NCBI RefSeq assembly: GCF_000516985.1
Contig: NW_006917096.1
Location: forward strand, 3,767,606 to 3,831,605
Direction: 5' to 3'
DNA from: Pestalotiopsis fici W106-1
Taxonomy: Eukaryota; Ascomycota; Sordariomycetes; Amphisphaeriales; Sporocadaceae
Length of the DNA: 64,000 bases
Numbering within the stretch: position 1 is the stretch's first letter; each line of letters begins with the position of its first letter. The notes under the pieces were generated by a model. That model ran no database searches. It saw nothing but the letters and a program-made list of their open reading frames with translations, and was not told the DNA's origin. The position numbers and the translations under genes are program-made. This document shows, in pieces, positions 1 through 10,774 of the stretch.

Positions 1-1522
1 TCGGTCTGCCTGAAATGCATCCTATCTCATAATCAGCCATTAAGCACAACCATGATAGTCTCCGCCCAAGCTTTTCCCTTGATGCGAATAGGCTTGGTGT
101 GTCACTTGCTTCGCCCTCATAAAAGTGCGGAGAAAAAGCTAGTGAGATAGCATTGCCCGTGTAGTACCAAGCAACCCTGTAATTATCCGCGACGTCCTGG
201 CCACTGGCTTGCAGTAGTAATGATTGGACGCGGGTCATGTGATCGTTCTCGTAGTTTGAATCATACAATAGCTGTTTTATGTTAGAAAAGATGTGTTCAA
301 AGGAAAATAGAAGAAGAGAAAAAGGTGCTTTCGCACGTTTATTTTGCTGTTGATGTCATTGCGGGCAGTCTCTCTGCTATCGTAACCAGCCATCTCGAGC
401 ATGGGGATGTCGAGATATGATAAAGACGAGAAAATGACGGCATAGAATAGTAATAGGCTGACTTGTTCGGATGAAGAGCTTGGTGATGTAACAGCGCGAA
501 GGAAGTGTCCCAAGTCCAAAACAGGCAGATCTGGATAAACAAAAGTGACAAATAGCTTCAACATGGATTGCTGGACCTCAAATAGGGGCAAATTAAGCAA
601 TCCGGATGATGAGTAGTCACCAAAAGTTGTCAAATTTGATTCCAGCGGTCGGATGAATGCTGGCAGTCGTGTTGAATCATTGTGAGCCCTGGTCGGTACC
701 TCCACCAAGAGACTCGACTGCTGATGGGCATTCGGTGAGTTGCACCCGCCGTGATATGCCTCATTTGGCAGAAAGCCATCCGATTGCACTTCTAAAACAT
801 CGACTATAGATGATTCAACAGCGCCATCGAGATCAAAAGAAACAATTTCGTGTGCAGACTGACCGGCGTCTCCAGAGGCTTCGGTTTGCCTTAGCTGGTT
901 GAACTTGCATTCTTACAATGAGATAGCTTACAATCGAGAATCCGAATATCCTCATCCAACTCGAGAAGGTTTTCTTCCTGTTGGAGCACTTCTAAGCGGG
1001 AGGTATCTTGTGGAAATGTGTCCATGGGGGTGGTGGCAATGTTAGATGGTGTAGTAATTCGGAACAGCTCATGTGAGTTTTCATCGCTTGCTGGTAACTG
1101 AGGCACACATTCCCGCTCGGCATGTTTCCGGGTTGATAATCTAGACCTAGCACTCGTTTTTGTTAGTTTCTTGGCGAAGCTTTATTAAGTGACCAGGAGA
1201 CATTTTTGTGGTAACTCACCTCCTTCGGTATTTGTACTTCTGTGGTGTACATTTCACCTCATGCCATTTGCAGTTGCTACACTACAACAACATGTGTTAA
1301 CAATTGTCTATTCGGGTAGACAATTGAGTTTGAAGCAACTCTTTTGAGCATTTTGTCCGAGTTTGCTCTCTGGAAGCACTGATTTGGGTAATGCTCGCTC
1401 ATGAGACAACCCAGGGAAGGGGAGAAATGACATCGGAAGTTGCTTACTGGTATCTTTTGAGAAATATCACATCTTACTTTTCGGGCCCGACAAACAGTGC
1501 AAGCTTCCGCGCCACGCTTCAT
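1..1522 (-). CDS. Zn2Cys6 transcription factor, 3' end cut by window edge
   Basis: Fungal zinc-cluster regulator, expected in the nucleus. The start at 1522 opens directly on the cluster. The exon 1-2 junction rebuilds it: CTVCRARKVRC, then PCSNC after the intron, then a final Cys six residues on, giving all six metal-binding Cys. Predicted exons are 1522-1448, 1281-1220, 1146-932, 878-337 and 271-1, with every junction in phase. The fourth intron boundary (931-879, acceptor GAAG) is the least certain. The last exon carries the middle-homology region typical of fungal-specific transcription factor domains: a YDSNYEND/VQSLLLQ stretch and, running off the edge, a RRLSW...GRP signature. This looks like the cutinase-factor/Fungal_trans class by inference. 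The C-terminus lies outside the window. It may control the catabolic genes to its right, but no target is shown. Confidence 0.85.
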
Positions 1523-2256
1523 TGTGCTTGATTTGTTGGGGGTTGGCTTTGAGATATCGATCAGACAGAGACACAGTCGTCTGCCCTTTTACATGCTTGA
1601 GGGTTGCACAAGCGCTATACTAACAGTTTTCGAATGATCGTAATCGCCACTAAGTCGAGAGGGGCTATAGCATGGACTAACCTAGTCAATTATGTGACGA
1701 ACGACAGAAGGTGTCTCAGTGCTCTCTTAGGGAGTGGGTGCCGAATGTGCCTTATCCTCCAGCAGGGTTTTCTAGGCCGGAGTGCTTCAGAATGCTTCAG
1801 TACCAGTCTGACCCCATGGATATTGTGGAGAAGGAAAAGCGCAGTGGAACGAGTTGCATGAGGGTCCATTTCAGGATGTATAGTACTTACACGCTATACA
1901 ATATATTGTCATCCCCATTTGCAGCAGCCAGGCCACCGATCTACGTACTACCCCAAAGCCGCCGTGTCGCTAAAGGATTCCGAGTCAGGTCCGCCATGTA
2001 CCTGTCCTATCCGCGGGATCCCGCAGCATTCCACAGCTTCCCGGTTCATAGTTATTCAAGCGATAGTGTGCACTCTTGAAACTCAGTTTTCTAGGGTATA
2101 GTGACTGTAGCCGAAGATGATTATTTGAGGTGCTTTGCCATTTCATAAAGTCGAACTGCAGAGACATCCATCCATGCCTCCATCATCCAGAATTATTATT
2201 TCTAGCCTTGGCAACGTTCCTAAGTCTATAATTGCTTTTCGCCAGACTATATAAAA
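1523..2256. other. Intergenic, divergent promoter region
   Basis: This spacer separates the left regulator from the ABM-domain gene, which point away from each other, so it should hold both promoters. The short open frames inside overlap on both strands, match no family I recognise and have no plausible splice partners. A TATATAAAA box lies at its right end, directly against the next start codon. Confidence 0.6.
2248..2256 (+). promoter_or_regulatory. TATA-like box abutting a start codon
   Basis: The sequence TATATAAAA is immediately followed by the ATG of the ABM-domain gene. A working TATA box normally sits about 30-100 bases upstream of transcription start in fungi, so this position is odd. 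Either the match is chance, or some transcripts begin inside exon 1 and use the Met at 2374. Confidence 0.3.
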
Positions 2257-2750
2257 ATGTCGCAGGTGCATATTTTTGCTGTCTTCTTCGCGAAATCTGA
2301 TACAACCGATCGGGTTAGTACTTGCAGGCCTCTTGTTACCAGAGTTTGCTGATTGATATTGTCGTCTCTCAAGATGCGAGACCTCCTAAGGACCCAGTGC
2401 GAACAAGTGCGGGAAAAAGAACCATACGCTTTACGCTTTCTCCTGACTGAGGAAATGCAAACTCAACCTCCGAGTTTCTGCCTCTTTGAGACGTGAGTCC
2501 AATCCTTTCAGGTGGCGTGCACATTTATGCACTGACAACAAGATGGGTTAGGTATAACTCTGTCGATGCCACTGAACAGCACATGTTGGAACCTCATTTC
2601 ATGGCTATGATGCAAGCCATGGATGCTGAGACCTTGATGAGCAGAAAACCTCAAGTCATGAAGACGATAACCGTCGCAGGCTTCGACTTGGATCCATCTT
2701 TTAATCAGTCGGGGGGCTTCCGATTGTTCGGGCCAGCGGATGTTGTGTAG
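2257..2750 (+). CDS. Antibiotic biosynthesis monooxygenase (ABM)-like dimeric alpha-beta barrel protein
   Basis: A small cytosolic protein of 127 residues in the dimeric alpha/beta-barrel superfamily. Members oxidise aromatic substrates without cofactors, or serve as stress proteins. Exons are 2257-2313, 2374-2492 and 2543-2750; introns start with GTTAGT and GTGAGT and all phases close. The first exon supplies beta-strand 1 (VHIFAVFFAKS). The second supplies a helix with an EKEPYALRF strand. The third has the family's terminal helix and a closing strand, KTITVAGFDL. The ABM call comes from this order and from the typical pattern 'helix, EPGxLxY-like strand, then ETW/ERY-like strand'. No catalytic residue can be named with confidence. 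It sits beside a cupin and other small-molecule enzymes, which fits a catabolic or biosynthetic role. A TATA-like box touches its ATG. Confidence 0.72.
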
Positions 2751-2911
2751 CAAGTAGTCTAATATATAACATTTTGGGTTCAACCTCTAGCCAAGTAAAT
2801 ACTCTTACTGCGATAGATACCGAAACTGGCAAACCATGCCAACATCCTTAATCACAAAAACATTACTATTCTAAATGTGCAGCCACGGTCGGACCCCTCG
2901 CAAAACACTTC

Positions 2912-3529
2912 TTAGACCAACTTCAGTCGTAGAAGCTCCTTTCCAAAGACTATAGAGGCCCTTTGCACCACTTCGGAAGCGCTGAGAACAGGGAACCTTA
3001 TATCATCCAGGTTGCCCCGGAACTCCTGATACTGAGAAGCATCTGTAATCGGCTGAGCAGAAGCAGTCGGGAAAAATGCTGTGGGCTCTTCGTACTCATA
3101 AACCATGGTGAATTTGCCGTTGGTGATTGTACCATCCGGTAGACGAATGCCTGGTGGACAGGCCGTCCAGGTATGTGGGACGCCGCCAATGGCATCAACC
3201 AAAGAGCCGGGGGCAACTACATAGATCTCCCCCGCGATTTCCACCATCCCAGCGCCATGGAGGACCATGATTCTCTCGTCTGTCAATCTCTTTTTGTCCA
3301 GATCCATATGCACATGCCGAGGCAGCCTGAGATCAGTACTGAACTCGATGAAGCCAAGCTGCCCTGCGAAACGTTTCGTGGATCCTGCGACCAATTCGTG
3401 CATTGTCAGATTCATTTCAGGAAAGGGTTTCTTGACATTGGCACCAGATCCGTGGGTAATTCGACAGTTGTTGGAAAAGCGGTAGCCTAGGCGGGTAGCC
3501 AATTCATTGGCGGTGCTAAGAGTTGACAT
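2912..3529 (-). CDS. Cupin-domain protein
   Basis: A single-exon protein of 205 residues if translation begins at the Met at 3529 (MSTLSTANEL), which I prefer because the cupin fold follows at once. An in-frame ATG at 3670 would add 47 residues of unstructured-looking sequence. Cupin motif 1 is visible as PRHVHMDLD followed by a Glu in DERIMVLHGAG. Motif 2 is APGSLVDAIGGVPHTW. The HxH, Glu and second-motif His can together hold one metal ion, as in cupin dioxygenases and isomerases. The reaction is not predictable from this. The gene lies convergent with the ABM gene and codirectional with the regulator at 3899-6164. Confidence 0.7.
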   Translation of the reverse strand: MSTLSTANELATRLGYRFSNNCRITHGSGANVKKPFPEMNLTMHELVAGSTKRFAGQLGFIEFSTDLRLPRHVHMDLDKKRLTDERIMVLHGAGMVEIAGEIYVVAPGSLVDAIGGVPHTWTACPPGIRLPDGTITNGKFTMVYEYEEPTAFFPTASAQPITDASQYQEFRGNLDDIRFPVLSASEVVQRASIVFGKELLRLKLV

Positions 3530-3898
3530 GTCTGTCCGCGGAAGGTTGCTCAGTCTTTGTGTGTATTTGGCGTATGTTGTTATAAGTACATATCGGCTTG
3601 CAGAATATTTTGGCAGCATCTTACCCGGGAGAGCTTGATTTAAAATACATTCTCTGAACAAAGGCTTCATCCAGTATAAGCTACTAGGTTAGGTGGTGTG
3701 GGTGGCTTCCGGGCCGCTCTCAGGACGGGGGGTATTGGGGCCGAGAGTATCCGCGTGTCGATCTTGTCGCATATTTTTCTGTGGTGAATGATCCAGCGAG
3801 GAATCTCAGTTCCAGATAAGACCTTATCAATGTAGATGTGTACAAAAACTGTCCTCGGGTTTTAATTTGAGGTGGTCATGGCAATTGGCACAGTCTTT
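3530..3898. other. Intergenic between cupin gene and upstream regulator
   Basis: This is the cupin gene's 5' region and the 3' flank of the regulator transcribed on the same strand. It includes the optional in-frame N-terminal extension of the cupin (to 3670). I see no further gene. Confidence 0.5.
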
Positions 3899-6164
3899 TC
3901 ATAGCTGATCAGGAAACTCCAGATTCCATACAAAGTCCAGAGACCCATCATCGAAATTCGGGAACCCCTGTATTTCTCCCATTTCGGCCATTGCAAATGT
4001 TGCATCAGCAGGGAGACTGAACCATGTTTGAACTTGCTGCACGTCCCCGTGATCCATGGCAGTCGGATCTTGAATACCGGTAGAAAAGGGAATACAGCCC
4101 GGATGCGCCGATGGCACAAAACTGCTCTGTAACCTGCTGAGGTGTAGTTCTAGCAAGGCGGCATATCGGAATCCGAGTTGCATTTCATCAACTGCGTTCG
4201 ATCTGAAGGCTCCGATGGCCTTTTGGAGTAACTCCAGCGATGCGTTCAAAGTAGATGCTTCGACTCCTACTCCCAGACTCTTCATGAGAAATATTGAACC
4301 TGAGATGACGCGCATCATAACACGAGTCGGAACATGCTGTAGAATGTGCTGTTCCTCCAGTTTCAAAGCGGCCTTGAGAACTTCACAACTGCATCTGACG
4401 ACCTCAGTGATTAGCTGGTAGTCAGATTGATCCAGTACCTGACTGGTGATACTTTGGCTGCCTTGTCTGTGTCCCCCGTGTTGCACTGCGCTTCGCTCAA
4501 TAATGCCCTGTAATCCTATAGAGTAGCAATATAGCCTCGTGCTGTTATATTCAATACAGAGTAAGACTCCATGAACATCAGAGACTGTCCCACTTGGTGT
4601 CAGTGACTTGAGCAACATTTACAAGATGGGGGATTGACATACCCAGGTCAGCCTTGTGCAAATAGTTATCTTCCCATGTCTTTAGCATTGGCTGAAAATG
4701 ATCTATCAGGTTCATGTAGCGACCGTTATGTAAAAGTTGTGCGGTATGCGCAGAAGATGGATACATGGTCTCCATTACGAGTCTCGTAAGCTTTGTGATT
4801 TCGAGCCACGGCTTGAGCACCGAATACTCAACCTCATGATCGACTGTACTTGTAATCAGCCGAGGGACTTGTCGGATGACCCCTTGTGGGAGTGTCGTCT
4901 GTCGCCCGTGTTGTAATGCTACTTGTTCAGTGTAGACATAAAGCAGTGTCTGTATCCTAAGCCGCCTTGCTACGTCAACAGCATCGGCATCAGGAATATC
5001 GTTCTCATCGAACAGTTCTAGTTCAAGGGACAGGGAGAGGGCACAATTGATCAACATCCAAGACATGTGCCCACATCGTTTGGCTGGAATGATGACATCT
5101 TCTAGCCACCTATCCCGAGCCTCGTTGCTCTCGTCATTTTGCTGGTGGTTGGCATCTTCAGGCCAATGGACGAGAAGATCCGAGTCCCACCCATCGATTG
5201 GTGGTGGGACCGACAAAGCCCGAGGATGCCACTCAGCAAGTAGTAGTAAAGCCTCAATGGTACCCACCGAGCGTGTTTTGCCATATGAGTTCTTTTCTTG
5301 ACCGAGCAGCACGCGTAGTAATAGGTGCTGGATGTGAGTCCACAGTCGCTCATGGATATAGAAGCTTCTCATTGCCCCTCCTACACATGGGAGGGCATGA
5401 TGTCGAGCAGAGATGCCTAGTATGGTACAGCAGAGCAATGGCTCAGACGAGATCAAAGATTGATGATTTTCATGTTCCCCATAGAAGTCAGTCAGAATTG
5501 GAGTTAAAATCTGCAAGTTTGCAAAGAATCTGAGCATGGAACTGATTAGTATGTACCTACTTTGATGATCCTGAGATCCCCCCCCCAACCAGCGGACGAC
5601 TTACTTGTCAACAAAGAAGACGGCTTCGCCAGCGGTCAGCCATCCCTGCTTTACGAATCGACAAGCATTCCATATCCTGTGGCCAGCACGGGAGTTCTGA
5701 GGATTCTGGGCGAGTGGCGCTGGATTTGTGGATACACTTGACACGGTCGGAGAGGATCCGTGTTGCACCGGATCGAACAAGACTTCAAGGGCATCATCGC
5801 TGTTCGAAATCATGGTACGCATGACGGGCCCAGCCAGGCCATCCGGCGGCGCTATAGAAGCAGCGGATTCTCTCGACGCCGCTGCCGACCACGAAGCCGA
5901 CGATAGCTGTCTCGATGAGTCTGCTGAAGGCGCGGATGATGTGGCGTTGGCGGTCTGGGAGTCACGGGATATATCGGAGGATGCGGAACGGTTCGTCACT
6001 GCAGCTCGGTCGGTAGGAAAGACGCATGCCCTCATTTGCCTGTGGCATCGTTTACAGGCTTCTCCGGGCTTCCATCCGACGCCAAGTTCACAGCGGGATT
6101 TCCGCTGTCGGCACGCTAGACACGCCTTATAAGCTCGGGGGTGAATGTGCGTGCTTGCCGACAT
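3899..6164 (-). CDS. Zn2Cys6 transcription factor, Aro80-like cluster
   Basis: Predicted 720-residue nuclear regulator with three exons: 6164-5605, 5559-4643 and 4584-3899. All phases close. The zinc cluster begins at about residue 15 (CLACRQRKSRC). Its loop between the third and fourth Cys is long, 11 residues ending GEAC, followed by KRC and a final Cys six residues later. That long loop resembles Aro80-type regulators of aromatic amino acid use. A Ser/Ala-rich linker follows. Exon 2 carries the fungal middle-homology region, with a GISARHHALP-like stretch and EALLLLAEWHPRA. The C-terminus ends in LDFVWNLEF, an acidic-hydrophobic tail that could activate transcription. It sits centrally in the 2-10 kb enzyme group, so local control is plausible but inferred. 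Confidence 0.85.
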
Positions 6165-6504
6165 TATGTTACGGATCGTCGGTTGGATGATCCCTTATCT
6201 TGTTACATTTATTCAAAAAAAAGGTATGCCAAGATATGCTAAGTCAGGGTCCAATTTGTATTGCAAAGATGAATGTAGAATAATGAACCACTTTTTGTAA
6301 CATACAGCAAGAAATGGCAGACGGACAAGGCGGGGTTGCGTTTGGAGGGCATTTGCTGGTGCCGGTTACTGTCGGACCTAACCCCAAACTTCAAAAGCCA
6401 GTCTAAAAGCATCAAAATGTCAAGTTGGACAGTTACAGTAGCCAAAGAAATAGCATTTATTGAATTTGTATAGTCCAAGAACTCTCAAAAGACATTAATT
6501 AGCT
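6165..6504. other. Divergent promoter between regulator and RraA-like gene
   Basis: These 340 bases separate two start codons facing away from each other, so both promoters must fit here. The region is relatively AT-rich. An open frame on the minus strand has no recognisable product. Confidence 0.5.
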
Positions 6505-7510
6505 ATGGAAGTTGGCCAAATCATTCTAGCTCTGCAGCAATATAGCAGGTTAGTCCCAGGGTTGGTTATACAGCCCCAGATAACATTCGACTATATTCCT
6601 CATTCTCTTGTATACTTATTCTTGCCAAGCCTGGTCAGGACTCTCAGCTAATTGGCTATTGCCTAACAGTTGTGATGTTGCCGATGCCCTCGCCCAACTA
6701 AGAGTTCCTGGTTGTGGTGTGCTTCCAGGAATAAGATTATGGTCACCTCACCAGCAGGTTGGGCCTACCAAAATCATTGGTACTGCCTTCACGGTCCGCT
6801 ATGACCTAATCCGCGAAGGCAATGCAAACCAAAAAGTAGAAGGGCATTTTGTATGTGCTCACGACTGCCCGATGGTCATTATCTCCACAGCTTCCACAAT
6901 CACTGATCCGTTCAAATATAGGTCGATAAGGCTCCCCGTGCATCGATTATATTGATTGATACTCCACCGGGACTGGCGACTGCATGTTGGGGCGGCCTAG
7001 CTACTCAACGAGCCAAAGTATGCGGCGTGGCCGGTGTTGCGGTCAATGGTTTGATTAGAGATCTTGATGAATTGAGAGATCTTCAATTCCCGGTACGTTC
7101 GCCAACAGTTCATCTCGCTTACTTGGCTATCATTAATACTCGTCCGGCTGGCAGACATTTGCTACGGGAACCAGCCCATCTCCGCCGCACTCAATCGCAT
7201 ATGTGAGTAAGGTAAGTGCTGTTGAATGATTATGGTACTGAATGGAAACCCATCTAATGAAATTTACCTTCAGGTCAATCACACGATCCCATTTGAGCAT
7301 GGCGATTCCAAGTTATTGGTGGGAGCAGGGGATATTTTGATAGGGGACCTTAACGGAATGGTTTGTCTACCCTTGAACTTGGCAGATGAAGTGCTTCAAG
7401 TGCTGGAGTCACTGTCCAAAGTCGAAAAACAAATGCTGCACGCTATTAAAGAAGGCATGTCCATGACGGAAGCAGTAAAGCTTCGTCAAAAAGGCACGCA
7501 AAGGAGGTAG
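6505..7510 (+). CDS. RraA / HMG-CHA aldolase family protein
   Basis: A 229-residue protein of the RraA-like fold, which covers 4-hydroxy-4-methyl-2-oxoglutarate/4-carboxy-4-hydroxy-2-oxoadipate aldolases (products include pyruvate), oxaloacetate decarboxylases and the RNase E regulator. Fungi lack RNase E, so an aldolase or decarboxylase role is likelier. Five exons (6505-6548, 6670-6850, 6922-7092, 7155-7211, 7274-7510) join in phase. Visible landmarks are SCDVADAL near the N-terminus, IIGTAFTV, then GVAVNGLIRDLDEL, where Arg121-Asp122 form the family's catalytic Arg-Asp pair, and PFEHGD plus VGAGDILIGDLNGMV near the end. The exon-4 segment departs from the usual text, so that small exon could be mis-phased. 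It may feed pyruvate metabolism together with the next gene. Confidence 0.85.
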
Positions 7511-8268
7511 ATGTACGTCTCTCAGGCAGCATATCATGATTCAAGCTCCCAATTCTTGCTTTATTTTAGGGGCCTCGATACTGAAAATAAATTCTAAAGG
7601 GATAATAATAATAAATACGAAGGGCGATTCTAGTAGTTCATGCCAACGCAAGACCTGGCAAATACCCAGACAGCCAAGCGCAACATATCGACCCCTATTT
7701 CTTTTTCCCCCTATTCTGCCTGGGGCAATTTTCTTATTCTTCTTGTGATTTTGAAGCTTTAACAACTATCCCATAAGTGGCCGAAATCAACATTATTCTG
7801 TCCGCAAAGTGCAATGGTGGTTGTTATCATTGGTTCGACCATCCTTGGGTGTAAAGAAGACTATCGAGACGCAGAATAAGATAATTAATTTTTCTTTCAG
7901 GTTTAGAAATTCGCCTCTGATTGATATTGTATTTTAGTGATATTTCCGGTGGCAATGGCTGCGGCAGTCAATAATGTGCTTGTAGGTCGTTTTCATTTTC
8001 ATCCTGTAGGAACCGGCTTGGAGTAGGACGGCAGGGCGGGCGAGCCGTTGCTTGCCGCTAGCTCCGGGCTACGCCGGTATCTGTCGGACGGATCTCTTCA
8101 TCTCTACATGAAATCTACTCTCTGTAACGACAGATCGAGTTATGCAAAGTGCTATTAATTCTCTTTTGAGAGATAAATTCTGACAATAAATTCGCATACG
8201 CATCCCAATGTGGCTAATAGCTACCACCTGGCCAGTCGTAAGCAGGCCTACTACAAGTCTTTGTCAAC
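7511..8268. other. Intergenic, 5' region of the cytochrome b5-FMN gene
   Basis: Codirectional spacer with an AT-rich first half and a short GC-rich patch near 8030-8080. The short open frames on both strands overlap each other and resemble no known family. Confidence 0.5.
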
Positions 8269-10001
8269 ATGGAAGAAATACAGTTGGTATCGGCCGAAGA
8301 AGTCCAGAAGCACAATCAAGCTCTGGATTGCTGGCTAGTCATCAATGAAGAAATTTGGGATCTCACGACATTTGTATCTGAGCATCCTGGAGGGGCTTCT
8401 AGTCAGTCAATCACCATGTGTTTTTATAAGCCTGAAGCTAATCGGTCGGTCCAAGTCATCTTGAAATATGCTGGGGCAGACGCAACCGTCCCATTCCGAG
8501 AGGTTCACTCGCAATCCATCATTCGAGAAAATCTCAGTCTGGATCGTTTTCGGGGCAATTTGGACCCTTCTACTCTTCCCGGTAACTGGGCAAATACGAA
8601 AACTACTGCCGCATCAAGTCAGACGGGAAAGCCCGGTGATATGATCAGACCTCCATTGCATACCATGATCAATGCGTAAGAGAGATTCGATTGACAACAA
8701 CACATGTGGCTTTACTGACCTCAATCAAAGCTATGATTTTGATAGTGCAGCCGCATTGAGTGCGCCCAAGAAGGCTTATGCTTTCTATTCCACCGCCGCG
8801 ACAGACTGCTGGACAAAGGAAGCAAACGAGTCCATGTTGAAACGCATCTGGTTCAGACCCAGAGTAATGAGGGATGTGTCTGCTGTCAGCACCTCGAGCA
8901 CCATACTAGGAATTCCTGTCGCCTTCCCAGTCTTTATCTGTCCCACAGGCCTGGCAAAACTGATCCATCCTGATGCTGAAAAGGGTCTGGCCCGTGCAGC
9001 TCAGTCCAGTGGCATCTTGGAGATAGTGAGTAATAATGTCAAAATCCGATCATCTGTTTAAGGATTAGACGCTCATGATTTCTTAACCGTCTTAGATTTC
9101 TTCAAGTGCTAGTTACTCTTTAGAAGAAATAGTTCAGGAAGCACCAAACTACCCATTTCTGTTTCAACTATACCTGAACAAGGACAGGGAAAAGTCGAGG
9201 AAAATGCTTCTCAAGGCTCAAGATCTAGGCATGAGAGCTATCTTTGTGACAGTGGATGCCGCAGGTAGAGGTAAACGTGAATCGGACGAGCGTTTAAAAG
9301 TTGATGAAGTGATTGTCAATCCAGTGACGGGCGAACGCGCCGCGTCTGACAAGACTGGTGCTGGATTGACTCGGCTCATGGGACGATACATTGATCAAGG
9401 CATGACGTGGAAGGATCTCGAGTGGATTCGCAGCATCACCAGTCTCCCGATCATTCTGAAGGGTATTGGCTCCGCCGCCGACGCCAAGATTGCCCTGCAG
9501 CACAAAGTTGATGGCATTTTACTGAGTAACCACGGGGGCAGAAACCTTGACTTTTCTCCACCCTCGATCCTATTGCTCTTGGAGATGCATAAGGTCTGCC
9601 CAGAGGTCTTTCAAAAGATGGATGTCTACGTCGATGGCGGCTTTCGACGAGGAGGTGACATTTTGAAAGCACTGTGTCTTGGTGCGAAGGCTGTTGGTAT
9701 TGGACGATCCTTCCTATATGCCCTGAATTATGGCACAGAAGGTGTGGAACACCTGGTAGAGAGTGAGTCGCTCTTTTTTTTTTTTTTTTTTTTTTTCCTG
9801 TTTTACTATTGGTTCCCTCTCTAACATGACACAATAGTCCTCAAAGATGAAATGGAGAGTGCCATGAAATTGGTTGGCATCACGAACCTTTCAGAAGCCC
9901 ATCCCGATCTAGTGAACACGAGCGACGTCGATCATCTTGTACCCAACGGCGCAGGTCACCCGTATATTACTTGGCGATCACGGGAGTGCGCTCGCCTGTG
10001 A
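8269..10001 (+). CDS. Cytochrome b5-FMN 2-hydroxyacid dehydrogenase (cytochrome b2-like)
   Basis: Oxidises an L-2-hydroxy acid such as L-lactate to the 2-keto acid, passing electrons from FMN to heme. Predicted 492 residues in five exons: 8269-8401, 8456-8675, 8731-9025, 9096-9762 and 9838-10001. Residues 1-85 are a cytochrome b5 domain with heme-ligand candidates His39 (in EHPGG) and His62 (in VHS). The FMN domain shows FYSTAATD, SSSASYSLEE, QLYLNKDR, VTVDAAGRG, the flavin-binding Lys in IILKGIG, the catalytic His and Arg in SNHGGRNLDF, and VDGGFRRGGDILKALCLGA. Unlike yeast Cyb2, it starts directly with the b5 domain, so no mitochondrial presequence is seen and a cytosolic site is inferred. 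The last intron holds a run of 23 T. True substrate is unknown. Confidence 0.92.
9774..9796 (+). repeat. Poly-T run inside an intron
   Basis: A run of 23 T lies in the last intron of the cytochrome b2-like gene, between donor and acceptor. It can act as an extended pyrimidine tract and is prone to length change. Confidence 0.9.
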
Positions 10002-10774
10002 GCTTTCATTCCAGTGGTGACAGCGCAAATCAGTCCATTGGTCCGATCAGCCGAGTGTTTTACACTCATGATGGGCGGTTCTAAGCTGGGTTGATGACAT
10101 TGTTCCGTTCCCCCATACCCAGCCCCCCTTTGTGATTGAATAATTCGAGATTCGAGGCCATCTGGGGGATAATCGGGGATTGCAGTATACAGATTCTCCC
10201 AGGGGCATTGAGATACTTAATGGATATGAGCACTAGATTTGTTGCTGGCACGGAGGTAGATTTGAGTGATGGATGTGTATGTTAGTACCTGTGTATCTAC
10301 TAGCTATAGGGCCCTGAGCGCTAGGCACCGAAGTACAAGTTGCGACTAAATGCATGGTCACTTTTTCGCATCATGCGTGTATATTCTTAGGACTACTTCT
10401 TTTGCTTATTATCATTAACCTCTCAGAATAATCATGGGACTTTGATGAGGCTTTGGCAGATCGACTGATCAAAGAATTTGTGGTGTGGTGCCTTTTTTTG
10501 GGGGGGGGGGTTTCGCTTACTGTCTGACTACCTAGTACTCTCACTGCTGCCTACCTCCCAAGTCCTACCTACCCGCTAGGTAGTAGCTATCTACTGTTGT
10601 AACCACCGACAGCGCTTCTCTGTATCTCCTAACCACTGCACCTGATCCGCTTTCGCTTTTACATCAATCGACAGCGCAAAATAGCGACTTTTATTCCATG
10701 ATTTCTCCCTGTCAGACCCAATTCTTTTTTCATTTGACTCAATCTGTCTCTTTCTGTTGCTCATCTCATGATTT
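10002..10774. other. Intergenic, F-box gene leader
   Basis: Spacer between two codirectional genes. It has a G run (10500-10510), a cluster of TACCTACC/CTAGGTAG-type motifs at about 10530-10590 and a pyrimidine-rich stretch before the F-box start, as expected for a fungal promoter and leader. No gene seen. Confidence 0.5.
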
